Below, piece after piece: positions 33,027 to 43,890 of a stretch of DNA of 64,000 bases. The stretch lies in contig CM023537.1 of NCBI GenBank assembly GCA_013350335.1, positions 47,490,111 to 47,554,110 on the forward strand, written 5' to 3'. Made by a program: the position numbers and the translations under genes. The stretch is from Chimonanthus salicifolius. Its lineage: Eukaryota; Streptophyta; Magnoliopsida; Laurales; Calycanthaceae. The notes under the pieces were generated by a model. It made no database searches. It was given only the letters and a program-made list of their open reading frames with translations, and had not been told where the DNA came from. Every line of letters begins with the position of its first letter. Positions within the stretch are counted from its first letter, which is position 1.

Positions 33027-33200
33027 AGGATTGTTATTTTTTTAAATTTACGTGCTGGTAACCGCGGGATACCCATCGTAAAACCCCCATGGGTGAATCC
33101 ACTACCCTTAGGGCACACCAAAGTTATGCGATAGGACTCGAATTCGCAACCTCTCACTTCCTGATGCGGGAGGTAACCAATTGAATTAAACCATGTGAGT
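33027..33200 (-). mobile_element. tRNA-derived SINE with 8-bp target-site duplication
   Basis: On the minus strand the sequence starts near 33200 with a tRNA-like head. An A-box-like block is complementary to 33177-33190 (TTTAATTCAATTGG), and a B-box-like AATTCGAGTCC is complementary to 33134-33144, with CTCCCGCATCAGG between. A non-tRNA body follows and ends in an A-rich tail (complement of about 33036-33048). The flanks carry the exact repeat TAAAATCG at 33019-33026 and 33201-33208. About 174 bp in total. Mobilisation would depend on LINE proteins. A decayed tRNA gene is less likely, because the body, tail and target repeat all fit a SINE. Confidence 0.8.
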
Positions 33201-33208
33201 TAAAATCG
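33201..33208. repeat. SINE target-site duplication, right (TAAAATCG)
   Basis: Exact 8-bp match to 33019-33026, at the tRNA-like head of the SINE. Confidence 0.75.
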
Positions 33209-33514
33209 TAGATTTAGGTCTTATAAACATCATATATAAATACTTAGACAATAGCACAAGAGACTTGTGAAAAGACAAAAGAGAGACAAAAAGGTACAGC
33301 TAGTGAGAAATGTGAATTGTGGTCAGTGGAGTGTGGACCCTTTCTTTCACTCGTTTCCGAGTTATTTAGCAAAATCTACGAAGACCTAAGTCTAGATCCA
33401 TTTTTAGCATCTCTATTGTGATTAGTTGTGGAAACAACCAGGAAACAACCTCCTTTATCTTATTTTTACTCTCTTTTTGTTTGTATGTTTTCTTCCTCCA
33501 TCGTCACTTCTTTC

Positions 33515-33524
33515 CTATATAATG
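33515..33524 (+). promoter_or_regulatory. TATA box of the small host gene
   Basis: CTATATAATG in a CT-rich promoter context (33460-33545), about 110 bp upstream of the start codon at 33631. That spacing fits a plant transcript with a 5' UTR of roughly 75-85 nt. Confidence 0.6.
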
Positions 33525-33630
33525 CCCTCTCCAACCCTCCCTTCTTTTTCCATTATCTCACCAAACAATCCTTCAATAGCCCTTTCAACAGCAGAAAAAA
33601 AAAAAAACACCTCTTTGGTCCTTGGGAAAA

Positions 33631-33771
33631 ATGGCAAAGGAAACAAAATTCGTAGAGACATGGATTGAGGTTGTACCAGCCATTCTAATTTCACCCCAGA
33701 AGTTATCCAATGCTCCAAAGTTGGAAACCATTGCTGAGGAGAGCAATGATGAAAGTGAAGAAGACTCATAG
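33631..33771 (+). CDS. Small acidic host protein, 46 residues, family not identified
   Basis: An intact ORF from ATG (33631) to TAG (33769-33771). The start has an adenine at -3 and G at +4, a strong plant context. An in-frame TAG at 33577-33579 with no ATG between fixes this start. The product begins MAKETKFVETWIEVVPAILI, then has a basic, proline-containing middle (SPQKLSNAPK), the segment LETIAEE, and a Ser/Glu/Asp-rich end. No signal peptide, transmembrane segment or metal-binding motif is seen; the hydrophobic VVPAILI patch is short. A TATA box lies at 33515 and a CT-rich leader precedes the start. It is the only undamaged ORF here that does not belong to a transposon, and it lies in the one stretch free of LTR elements. 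The layout looks like a real short plant gene, but I cannot name its family or function. Confidence 0.6.
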   Translation: MAKETKFVETWIEVVPAILISPQKLSNAPKLETIAEESNDESEEDS

Positions 33772-35079
33772 TCACTCTCCACAAAGAGTTTTCTTTTCTT
33801 TTCCCTCTCTCTTTTGGTTTTGATTGTGGGTTTCTAGAGCTGTAGCTTAAGAGCTTGGCCAGAGACTGGATGAATCAAATGGAAGATGGTAGAGATTTGA
33901 AATTTTGTATAGCTTCTTTGTATCAAATGATTGTTATTTAAATGAATTACAAATTTTTTATGAGTCTGAACCATTTCTTTTCCAGACACATGCATTTTTT
34001 TTTCTTTCTTGAATGGATTCATGTATGGTGATTTTAGTTTTTAGTTGTGTTTGAGTCGTAGGCGAATCGGGGAAGATACGGAATCTATAATAGAGAGAAA
34101 TTGATTTCGAAGTGCATAAAACACAAGGGTCACCATGTTTTTTGGTCAGGAATCTGACCCACTTCTTGTTTTTCACATTTATTTCCACCGGTGAGAGTTT
34201 GGTTCACTAAGAGGGCAAGCTATTCTTAGATTCAGGACCAAGCGTTCCAAGCTGTTCCACAAGGAGGTTGAGAAAGGTGCGACCTCACTAAAGCTAGGAC
34301 GGCGAGACTTTAATGATTCATTAGACTCGCATGAGTTGGGATGTAAAACTTCATTATAATTGAGGATTCAAGCTATGCAATCTTGGCCTTTTGAATTTAG
34401 ATAAGTATAAAAAAGTTTAAAATCAAGAGACAGAATGACACACGTTCCTTTTCACATTACAGCCGACTATATGGGCCGAAGTGCTATTTAAACGGAAACT
34501 TAAGTATCTAAGTCTTTGTAGAGAAAGTCACGGAAGAGATTTTTATTTTGATGGATTGAATTTCACTTGAAGGTGTTAAAATATTAAATTCGCAGGCTCA
34601 AGTTTTCCTAGATACCCCATGAGAGAAATTCAAGTTGTTTTGTGCTACTGTGTAAATTGCTGTATGCTTTTGGCCTTTTCTAATGGATTGGTGAAGATAC
34701 CAAACCATTGCTCTTCACAACTCATTTTACTATTCTCTACTCTCCGGTCTTCACTTTGTCTTCTGCTCTCTATCTAGTTTGCTATGTGATCTTTACACCG
34801 TGGGTTTTAACATTAGGACGGCTAATATATCGGCATTGCAATGGTCGCCCCTTGCCTTATTTATAATAATTTGAGTATAAAATAAATAAAACAATCTAAA
34901 CTCTAGAAGCTAGGGTCGTGCATCCACAATGTAGCAACAATAAATGGCATGTGACAACTTAATAGACCTTTATTTACTAATAAAATCATGCCACATCACT
35001 AGTATATATCCTATCACTTATCTTTTTATAAGTAATCACAAAATTAAGTTAAAAACAGGGGTTGAAAATTCCCCACGAT
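33772..35079. other. 3' flank of the small gene and unassigned sequence
   Basis: 33772-33960 is plausibly the 3' UTR of the small gene (CT-rich, then AT-rich). No perfect AATAAA is seen. The rest has no recognisable coding or repeat structure. Confidence 0.4.
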
Positions 35080-35370
35080 ATATGTCGATATCTCGGCTGA
35101 AATTATTCTCTCTCTTCTTTTTTCTTTTTACAAATATCGGCTGGTTTTAACTTAAAAAAAAATTATCTGAATTTAAAAAAAAAATAGTTTTTTTAAAAAA
35201 AAAATTTTGAAAAAAAAATACATAGTGTTGGCCGATATTTTCCCGATATGGCCAAATATCACATTTTTTGGGCCAATACATATCGTAAATGTCGCCGATA
35301 TTTCTTTTGGGACACCGATAGATATCTTATTGGCCGATACGATAATGTATCGACTGATATTAGGACCTAT
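35080..35370. repeat. Dispersed (C)CGATAT / ATATCGG palindromic motif cluster
   Basis: Many copies of GATAT, TATCGG and CCGATA in both orientations (e.g. TGTCGATATCTCGG, GGCCGATATTTTCCCGATAT, CACCGATAGATATCTTATTG and GGCCGATACGATAATGTATC), separated by a poly-A-rich stretch at 35150-35220. Dense short motifs in both orientations resemble the subterminal repeats of DNA transposons (CACTA, hAT or MULE derivatives). No terminal inverted repeat or target duplication could be fixed. Confidence 0.5.
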
Positions 35371-35446
35371 TAAAATAGGCTAAAAAATCTAGTTAAACTT
35401 TATAGATGCCTTGAGCAAAATATTTCAGATTTTCTTGTATAGAAAG

Positions 35447-36412
35447 TTTCAAGACCCACCCCGCTAGGGCCCGAGACGCAAAATGGGTAAGATTTTTTTT
35501 TTTCCCTTTCTATCACTGAGCACTCATTAAATTGCGGAAGTCTTAACTCAACATTATGGACTTTCTCTATTCTTTACTCAGAAGTTTAAACACAACATCC
35601 CACAGTCTCAGATCCAATCATCACAGAGCCAGTTAAGTTCCCACGCAACTGGAGAGGTCATAATTGTCCCGCTTAGGCCCTAGCTCCAATAGACAGAACC
35701 CACCTAACATCGCGGTATGAGGATACACCACTAGTCAAACTGCAGTGATAAACTTTGATTTCCATTTTTCTTAATCCCATAATAAGATGTCACACAATTG
35801 CATCATATGGACTCAAACATATAGCATAACACTCACCACAAGCTAATGATACATACCCATCATAATTGCATATAAGAAACGAAGTAGTTTTATTACATGT
35901 CTATCGTGCCTCAACCAGACACAAATAAAGGTATATTATATTACAGAGTGTTCATAAAGACAGTAACTATAATACAACATAAAATTCCCAACGGCAGGAA
36001 ATATAATAGAGGGCCTCCACCCCTATTGCAACTGAGGGTCAACCAGTCCTTCCTCATCCAAGCTCCATGTAACGTAAGGGATGTGAGTTAAACAGCCCAG
36101 TGAAGAGAGTACAACAGATAATATAGCATATTATCACTCGTAAATATGTTATCACTCAGCATTTTATACACTCAGAAATCATACAATTTTTTCTATGAGA
36201 ACAACGTCTAACATAGATATAGACAATCCATGCTTTTTTTTCCCTCAAAACAATACCCCTGTCAATCGACATTTACGGTGCACTTAGGCCACAAATATTT
36301 CCCACACAAGCGGCTTTGTTACGGTCCAAGTGTTTCACACAGGATTTATATACACCCTATACTGCGGTTATTCACAACCTAGTGTTGTATCTAGCATGGG
36401 GCACTGATACCA
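35447..36412 (-). other. Possible LTR-element relic ending in a PBS-like site
   Basis: It starts with GACCCACCCCGCTAGGGCCC, reminiscent of GC-rich LTR ends, and finishes at 36401-36412 with a PBS-like GCACTGATACCA. No coding capacity and no second LTR are seen. It may be leader sequence of an element whose 5' LTR is the one at 36415-38105, or an unrelated relic into which F inserted. Confidence 0.35.
36401..36412 (-). promoter_or_regulatory. PBS-like site outside the left LTR of F
   Basis: The complement TGGTATCAGTGC differs from the family PBS at one base and sits two bases from the LTR edge at 36415, the same spacing as the true PBS at 61800-61811. Here it lies outside element F, on what should be flanking DNA. 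Confidence 0.5.
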
Positions 36413-37224
36413 AATGAAAGTTCCTGATGGGCTAGAACATGTTCAAGATTAACCTGAGAGGGGAGGGGAATAGGGCAATAACCAATTTTTCCGGTCTTTA
36501 CAAATTTAGTGATTAATTAAAAGAGATGCAACGAATTAATAATATTAATCAAGAGATATGTGTTATATGATAAGAGAGTGCCAATACTAGAACAATCACA
36601 TAAAAATAAGACCAACACCCACAACACAAGATATATAGTGGTTCGGTTTAAAAAAACCTGCATCCACTATTGGACTCACTTAACTTTGGGTTATCCCAAA
36701 TACACTATGTGGGGAATTACGTCCTCACGAATAGAAAAGGACTTCCACCTATCCAATTGATTGAGAATTTCACCCAATCGCCTAAGCTTTTGAAAGGTTC
36801 GACAAAACCCGGTCTACGTCCTTATCCCTCTATATTTTAGAGTGGTTCAGTCACCTTGATCTACTCCACTGTACAATGATGATTTGAAAATAAAATTCAA
36901 ATACTAAGAAGCACTTGCCTTTTGATAGATCAAACTTGCAGATGTGTGCTTCTTGAAGATGTCCTTCCCAATGTGATATTGTTCGATGACGAAGATGTTC
37001 CCAGTATATAACAATCACAATCCTTGGGAGGAGGTTCTATGATTTAAGATATGCCTATTGTAATCCTAGATGGTTTTCTTTCTCTCTTTTTCTTAATCTC
37101 AATCAAGATGATTGTATTCTAAAATGATTCACCTAATGAAGTGCTTAGAGAGGAGTGGGATCTCTGGAAATGCCTTGATTTTTCCTCACAAGAGTGTCCA
37201 ACTAAAACCCAACAAGGTTTGGAG

Positions 37225-37234
37225 TTTAAATAGG
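37225..37234 (-). promoter_or_regulatory. TATA-like site of LTR F
   Basis: The complement reads CCTATTTAAA, about 30 bp downstream (minus strand) of the palindromic motif array. The same site is present in the other LTR copy at about 62613-62622. Confidence 0.5.
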
Positions 37235-37262
37235 CAAACAGAGAGAATTCGAACTTACAACG

Positions 37263-37770
37263 GGCGATTGATCATGCACCCACAATTGATCGTGCATTCA
37301 AATAATGTCGTTGTAATGTGACCGTAACACATTAAATGTTTTCCAATGGATAGAAAACGGTCACGCATGATTGATCACCCGTGTTCACTGGTGATTGATC
37401 TTGGGTTGGTGAACATATCGGCCTGAGGCTATTCAGTTTTGGTAGTGCTTTGTCACGACAAGCCTTATCCAGACCCAGGGAGATTGGTCGTACGCCCAAT
37501 GTGTCGGACCTGTCCACACGATTGATCATCCATGATCAACCTTTGATTCTATGTTCAGATCATTTAAGTCCCGGCGATCGATCGTATACCCGATTGATTC
37601 GACCCTGTCCCAGCGATACATTGTGAGCACGATTGTATCGTCTTGAGACCACTGATGTTTAACAAACCATTCCAAACCAGGACCTTCATTTTTCCATATG
37701 ACGCATCACTTTACCACGATTTATCGTCCATGTCAATGGCGATGTATCGCCGACACAATGTGTCGTCTTG
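37263..37770 (-). repeat. GATTGATC / CGATCGATCG palindromic motif array in U3 of F
   Basis: At least ten degenerate copies of a motif near CGATTGATCG in about 500 bp: CGATTGATCATGC, AATTGATCGTGC, TGATTGATCACC, TGATTGATCTTGG, GATTGGTCG, CGATTGATCATCC, GCGATCGATCGTAT, CGATTGATTCG, CGATTGTATCG, CGATTTATCG and GCGATGTATCGC. Several are perfect palindromes (e.g. CGATCGATCG). It lies directly upstream of the TATA-like site, the same relation as in element A. Confidence 0.75.
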
Positions 37771-38729
37771 ACAATAAAATCTATGGTTTTCAGTATTAGG
37801 TCCATGTTCTGATTTTAGTGTCAAACATCCACTAGGCTTACTTAGATTATCCAGATGTGAGATCTAAGCCTACGTAGGTTCATCCTAAGGTGTTGGGTTC
37901 CACCTTAAGTCATCTATGGCCAATGTACCTTGAGTGATTTCCATACAAATGGTGATGTTGAATCTTCAACTTGATCTTCCACCTTTGAGTGCTTAATTCA
38001 ATCCTCATCACACCTTGAGTCTTGTATTCTTGCTTCAATCTTCCGAGGCTTCACGTAAGTCATGGAATTGACAAATAGGTGACTCGACAAGCCGGGGCAG
38101 TAACAATCTCTCCCTTTGTCAATTTCCATGACAAAAAGCTAGAAGTTAATGAATACAGACTCGATGACTTAGCCCAACCCATTATACATACAGTTGAATA
38201 CAATGATAAAACAATTATAATTACATATTCAAATGACAAAAAGCCTAGACTCTATGCTTCGAACTCTTTCTTCAATGCTTAGCTTGCAAGCTCCATTGGT
38301 GATCTTGTACAAAGTACATGTACAAACAATGCAAACTAGGTGGAAGCATAGGTCTCCTCTCAAATGTTAGTCCATAAAGCACAATGTGCTCTCCCATGAC
38401 TAATGGACTAAACCCCTTAAGTCAATGATTAAAATCCCCCTTAATCATAGAATCTCCTCCTCTAAGCTTATTCTAATCTTCTTAAATTCTCCCAAAGCTT
38501 ACTATAAGCTTCAAACATTCTCCCCTTTCTTGTTATAAATTGACAAAAGGGCTTTTAAGTACTAATATACCAACTTCATTGTGCTTCAACAAGTCCCAAT
38601 TGTTGGACTAGATCAGGAGAAGGAGGGGCACATGCATTTTAAAAAATATACCAATTTGAAATAAAAAGGTTATGCATGCAAGAGGAGGGACTCACTCATA
38701 GAAGGAATATTCCACGAAAGGAGAATATG

Positions 38730-39050
38730 AGTGAAAAACATCATGAACTAAATAAAGCATATACCAATTAAGCACATAGTTCATGAAAGATGATGTATAA
38801 AAATTCAACAATACAAGCACATATGCATCAAACAACAAGTTCATTCAACATAACATATACCAACAAAGAATCAATGAATGAACAAACATATGAGTGAAAA
38901 ACATCATGAACTAAAAAAGGAATAAACCAATTAAGCACATATTACATGAAAGATGATGCATAAAAATTCAACAATACAAGCAGATATGCATCAAACAACA
39001 AGTTCATTCGACAAAACATATACCAATGAAGAATCAATGAATGAATAAAC
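38730..39050. repeat. ~160-bp tandem duplication in the F spacer
   Basis: The blocks starting 'gagtgaaaaacatcatgaac' at about 38727 and 38891 run in parallel through 'aattaagcacata', 'atgaaagatgatg', 'caacaatacaagca' and 'tcaatgaatgaa', with few differences. It is a direct duplication with a period near 164 bp. Confidence 0.75.
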
Positions 39051-39209
39051 AACTTAACCTTGGAAACCCATTATGTACTTGGAGGATGGAGGCCTAATTC
39101 TCCCAAAATATTCTTAAGGTATGCTCTTCTTAGCTCAACATTTTGAGAGCACACTGCACCAAGTCCAAAGAGTTTGGAGAACTTGATCATGATGACTTTC
39201 ACAATGCCA

Positions 39210-39214
39210 ATATC
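39210..39214. repeat. Target-site duplication of element C, left (ATATC)
   Basis: ATATC precedes the LTR start TGTACC at 39215. It recurs at 58649-58653, 19.4 kb away, after the last base of C's 3' LTR. Confidence 0.9.
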
Positions 39215-42200
39215 TGTACCACCCCGAATTTTCATCACTTATAATATATTGGATTCGGTCCATTTTGAATTACAAATTTATTGAATTTAATATTGATGGT
39301 TGATATGGACTTAGATGGGTAAGGAGTTGGGCCAATTATCCAATTAAGATCCAATGGATCATGGATAGGATTTGATTTGAAAGTAATTGGGTGAATGTAA
39401 TTAAATGGGTCAATTGCTCAATTGGGACGCAATGGGTCATAGATGAGCTGATTTCAAGGTAAATGGGTAAGGTTAATTTAATTGTCAACTATCCAATTAA
39501 GACCCAATGCATTAAATCCACCTCATCAAGTGAGGTGGCATGTAAGTGACATGGCAAGGATGGGACCTACGTGCCATGTGGTGGCCATGTCACCACATGC
39601 ATGGCCGGTTATGTCATGGTTGACTTGGTCAACCATGAGTGAGCTCAATTGAGTTCAAATTGAATTGAGTTCAAATTAAATTGAGTTCGAGTGTTTAGTT
39701 TAAAAGAATTAAAGTTGCTTGAGTTAAGTGACTTGAAATGGAAGTTAAGGAGACTTCCACCTCAAGGTGAATTAAGTGAGAGATGGAGAGTTTCGATCTC
39801 AATGGATGAAACTCAAGGCAGACTCGATGGAAGGTGGAAAGACTTCTTGGTTTAAGCCAAGAGTCTTCTTGGTTAAACCAAGGGACTCCTTGGTTTGGAC
39901 AAATCATAATGAGGGTGGTATACAAAGGGGCACACCACACCCCTTGGCCGGCTCCCACAATTTGGAACAAAAGATTGGTTCTCTCTTCTCTTCTCTCTAT
40001 CTCTCTCCCACCCACACCATCGATACTTAGAGATTTACTGAAGAACCAAGGAAGGAGAAGGACTAAGGAAGGAAGTTAGACCTTAAAGAAAAGAAGGAGA
40101 CGGGAAAAGGTATGTGTTAAGCTTGAAATAATATGAGAATAAGAACAAGGGAAACCATAGAATTGGCAATGGTATGGCTGAACCTATGGATTCCAGATTA
40201 GCTGAAAAGAATGACCAAAATGTTATAGGGTCATGGAAGTTGAGAATCCATTCAAAGATTGATTAATGGTTGAAATAAGAAGGAAAGGTGATATCCGAAG
40301 CTAGATTATAAACAAAGGTTGGAATGATTAGGAAAGACCCTAGCCTTGACTAGGGGGTGTGTAGTAAGTACATCAAAACTTATACAAATAATAATATACA
40401 TGTTTAAAAAAGATAAGGAGTGGATTTCATGACAAAAGGACTTACAAAATAATCAATCAAAAGAGACTGACTGTTTGTGGCCGAAGAAGGCAAAGAGTTT
40501 CTGGGAGTTTCAGCCGACTGAATCTGGAATTCAATCGATTGAAAATAGACGTATCGAATAAGTAACGTAATCTGACGTGTTTCAGCCGAATGAATCTATG
40601 ATTCAGTCGACTGAACGAATACTTGTTAAACATGCAAATTGTTGGTTGATGATTCAGCCGACTGAATCTATACTAGCTGAGCACACAGTTTATCTGATCC
40701 AAAGTCAGCCGACTGAATCCGTGATTCAGTCGACTGAAAGGACTTTGACCAAGAATACAAAGGGTTTGACTCAGAGTCAGTCGACTTGACTAAAAGGTTA
40801 CGAGTCAGGGTTAAAACAGTTCCGAGTTGGTTTTCAGCCGACTGAATATTGTATTCAGTAGACTGAAAGTCTGCGGTAAAAGCAGATAATAGTATTCGGA
40901 CATGATTTAGTCGACTAGATTGAAAAGTTTAAATTTTTAATAAGTTTCCAGAAACTTTAGTTTATCTGGAAGAATGTAAGGGATGATAGAAATTAGATGG
41001 ATAATCAAATTGACATATGTATGTCATTAAACTCATTAGGGTAAAGAGATTTCACAAAGGGTTAGCGATTCGTTGTGACGTGATCGTTGAACAGTATCTT
41101 TACAAACAGCAAAGACAGTATACTGGAATTTGGTAGGATTCCTAGCTTATTGAAATACATATGGATCTTATATATATATATTTGTGTTGCTGATTTGTAT
41201 TTCCAAACGTGATGACTTATTTTGATTAAAAAAATGTATATGATTATGAACTGTTTTCGATGGGAACATGTGGTTTGAAATGAAATGGCATTATTACATT
41301 CATGACCTCATGCATGGCATGAGAGGGAGTACATGGGACAATAGGCCAAGTTATGAGTTGTCTGGACATGACTTGGGGCTTGAAAACTGGCTGGAAAGAA
41401 ACTATGTGAACCATTGATATTTTGGCCTTGTCCGGGATTGATAGATAGGGGTACGGTGTAATTTGAGCCAAAGAGCTCTGGGGTAACCAGTCCAAAAACC
41501 CTGCGCAGAGGGAGGAGTCCACTCTCCATCGGTAATTCCGATTAACATACGTGGAGAGGTATAACAGTGACCTGGTGGTGCCGTCACAAAACACTGCGGA
41601 CGTAAATGGCCAAGAGAACACCTTGATATGACTTTATTTTATCAAGGAAACTATAGATATGATTTGTATTGTGATTGGATATGGAGATTGGGTGGGGGAT
41701 CATTGGCATATGACACCCATGACATGACACATACATTAGCATGATTTGGATATGATTATCATGCGCTGCTTTTAATACTATGAGATGCTTTACTGTTTTG
41801 ATTTGATGTATTTATCATGATTTTCATATTGATCTTATGTGTACATAACCTTATTTAGAATTCCTACTGGGCGTGTTGACTAACGCCCTACTTCTACCCT
41901 ATAGATGATGGAACAGGGAATGGAAAGGACATGGGACGGGAAGGAAGCCAAGCATAGGAGCTTGGGTAGTTTATGCTTATTTTACTCAATTGATTTTGGA
42001 ACAATGTATTACGATAACTGATATTTTGGGATTGTAATAACTTAGATTTATTTTGCTATGGTTTGATGATATTTTGGATATTTAGACTTCAGTTAATTTT
42101 TATGTGATTGACTTCCTTGCTTAATATTGATGACATGTATATGGATGAAATCTTATCCCTATGTTTATTCCGTAATTATTTGTAAGCGTGTGAAATGTCA

Positions 42201-42361
42201 TAGTGGTCTTAGTCCACGCACACATACAGGTGGCCAGTTAAGGGTCGGGTTTTAGAAACCCAGACTTAGTTCGCGTCGTGACACTCCCGCTCTCTCACTC
42301 TTTATTAAAAAAATATATATATGCTGATTTTCGGTGGGTGAAAAAAGGGCGGGGCGTTATA
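39215..42361 (+). repeat. 5' LTR of element C (3.15 kb)
   Basis: Starts TGTACCACCCCG (family TGTAAC with one change) and ends GGGGCGTTATA (family GTTACA with one change), so both termini carry a point mutation. It includes a GA/CT run (39974-40010), a TTCAGTCGACTGAA array (40508-40922), a TATA-like TTATATATATATAT at 41168-41183, and one GGAGTCCACTCTCCATCGG unit (41513-41531). Confidence 0.93.
40508..40922 (+). repeat. TTCAGTCGACTGAA palindrome array, 5' LTR of C
   Basis: Same array as in B and D but read in the opposite orientation (partner units appear as TTTCAGCCGACTGAATC and GATTCAGTCGACTGAA). It is shorter than in B or D, with several pairs reduced to one unit. The end lies about 245 bp upstream of the TATA-like site. 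Confidence 0.88.
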
Positions 42362-42363
42362 GT

Positions 42364-42375
42364 TGGTACCAGAGA
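42364..42375 (+). promoter_or_regulatory. Primer-binding site of C (degenerate)
   Basis: TGGTACCAGAGA, two mismatches to TGGTATCAGAGC, two bases after the LTR end. Confidence 0.8.
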
Positions 42376-42792
42376 GAAACCGAAAGTGTTGAATCTTGCA
42401 AAGTAAGATTAATACGGCACCATGTCTCACGACAAGATAAGAATCCCATCTGACCGACTCTTCGGAGTCTGCTGCACGAGGCCAGATTAATTTACTTTTG
42501 AGAATCAGACTGTAAACATTCAATCTGAGAACATCATTTGATGAAAAAGGAATAGCAGCAAGTGAAGGACAATCACTATGAATTGTGGATTTATCAAACA
42601 TAGCAAGTAGGGCATATCTCCCCCAAACAAGAAACATTAGAATTTCAAAAAAATGAGAAACAATATATGATACATAGGAAGGATTCCCCAAAACAAGAAA
42701 TATAAGATGATGATTTGGCAATCTCCCCAACTATGTAAAAATAAGATTTTATGAGGAAACTAAGTCAAGCAATGTTTCAATGACTTAGGAAA

Positions 42793-43890
42793 ATGCTCCG
42801 AGAAGAAAAAATAGCTGACAAAACCCACATCAGGAAGAAGAGGTACAACATCCACACCAGGAAGAGGGACAAAACAATGTGAACATTCTTGAAGTACCTC
42901 CTGAGCTGCAGAGCCTAGTACAGGCAGTAGTCACTTCTGTTCTACAGCAACATCAGAAAGGCAATGGAGGCGCAACCTCTAATGAATCACAAGACCTGAG
43001 CATGGTTAGGGATTTCCAGCAGCAGTGTCCCCTTTATTTCAAATGGAAAGAAGGACTCACGGAAGCAGAAAACTGGATCGAGAATATTACCAAGATTTTG
43101 AAGCTTGTCAAAATCACTGGTGATGAGGACAGGATACAGTTGGCTACTTCATAATTGGTGGATGATGCCGGCAAATGGTGGAGAGTTATAGAACATCAGC
43201 AAACACAAATTCCAGTAAGGGAAAGGAATGAGATGACATCGGACCAGTTCGCTGGAATGTTTCTAGATCATTATTTTCCAGAGGAGGAAAAGGAGCGTCA
43301 AACACAAGCGTTCATATCTTTAGTCCAAGGCACCATGACTATTATGGAATGTTATCAAGAGTTTCTCTGTTTATCATGTTATGCTTTGTACATGGTAGAC
43401 ACGGAATACAAGAAGGCCCGAAAGTTTGAATGGGCCTGCGATCGAATCTAAGAGCCAAAGTCACGATCTTCAAATCAGCCACTTTGGCAGAAATGGTTGG
43501 CCGAGCTAGCATAGCTGAATAAGAGGTGGCAGAGATAGTCAGGTTTGTGGATAACCGACGAAGTCAAAGCAGGGGAAATACTTCCGCCCGAACAAGAGAT
43601 TCAAACCCAACTTTGGGAGACCCTCACCTTCTACTGGGTTCACTGGAGGTTTTCATCCCAATCAGCCCTCCACATCAGGATCAGTCTCTCAGGTTCCTCG
43701 AGGTGTTAGCACCTGTTTCCAATGTGGCCAATAGGGCCATTTCAAGAGGGAGTGTCCACAGATCAATAGACCTTCTCACTCCAAGGGTTCCTTCCGTCCT
43801 CCAGCTCGACCAACTCAGTCTCAAGCATCTAGAGCACATAACTAGACAGGACGGGCACCTATTCCGACAGGATCTGGACAACTGTATACT
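42793..43890 (+). pseudogene. gag relic of element C
   Basis: An ATG at 42793 aligns with the family start (28464-28466 in B), but a one-base deletion directly after it shifts frame. The correct frame is open from 42879 (NILEVPPELQSLVQAVVTSV ... IENITKILKLVKITGDEDRI) to a TAA at 43152-43154, then continues at 43155 (VDDAGKWWRVIE ... LVQGTMTIMECYQEF ... MVDTEYKKARKFE). A frameshift at about 43432 and further changes follow. The zinc knuckle (43714-43755) keeps all four ligands, but codon 7 is a TAG stop at 43732-43734. The coding signal is clear but the product is broken. Confidence 0.87.

Larger units (their letters stand above)
36415..38105 (-). repeat. 3' LTR of element F (1.69 kb)
   Basis: In plus orientation it runs TGAAAGTTCCTGATGG...GGGGCAGTAACA, i.e. 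TGTTACTG...CTTTCA on the minus strand. It is homologous to 61814-62627 over its first ~820 bp. It contains a TATA-like site (37225-37234), an array of GATTGATC-type palindromes (37263-37770), and an inner edge next to a polypurine stretch. Confidence 0.78.
38106..39214 (-). other. Non-coding 3' part of F with repeated polypurine motifs
   Basis: Complementary to the 3' region of S. CTCTCCCTTTGTC next to the LTR (38108-38120) is the presumed polypurine tract. Further copies lie near 38388-38394 (CTCTCCCATGAC), 38486-38492 and 38518-38527 (TCTCCCCTTTC), together with AAGCTT words. A ~120-bp segment ('agtgaaaaacatcatgaact' to 'cattcaacataacatatacc') is duplicated at about 38730-38865 and 38890-39025. 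It ends at ATATC, the target duplication of C. Confidence 0.7.

Noticed and set aside
33050..33200. A functional tRNA gene
   Set aside because: A- and B-box-like blocks are present but no complete cloverleaf can be formed; body, A-rich tail and 8-bp target duplication identify a SINE.
33426..33784. Other open frames of 65-89 codons overlapping the small gene on both strands
   Set aside because: They start in the CT-rich leader or read antisense through the gene; none has a promoter or start context as good as the 46-codon frame, and their composition follows low-complexity sequence.
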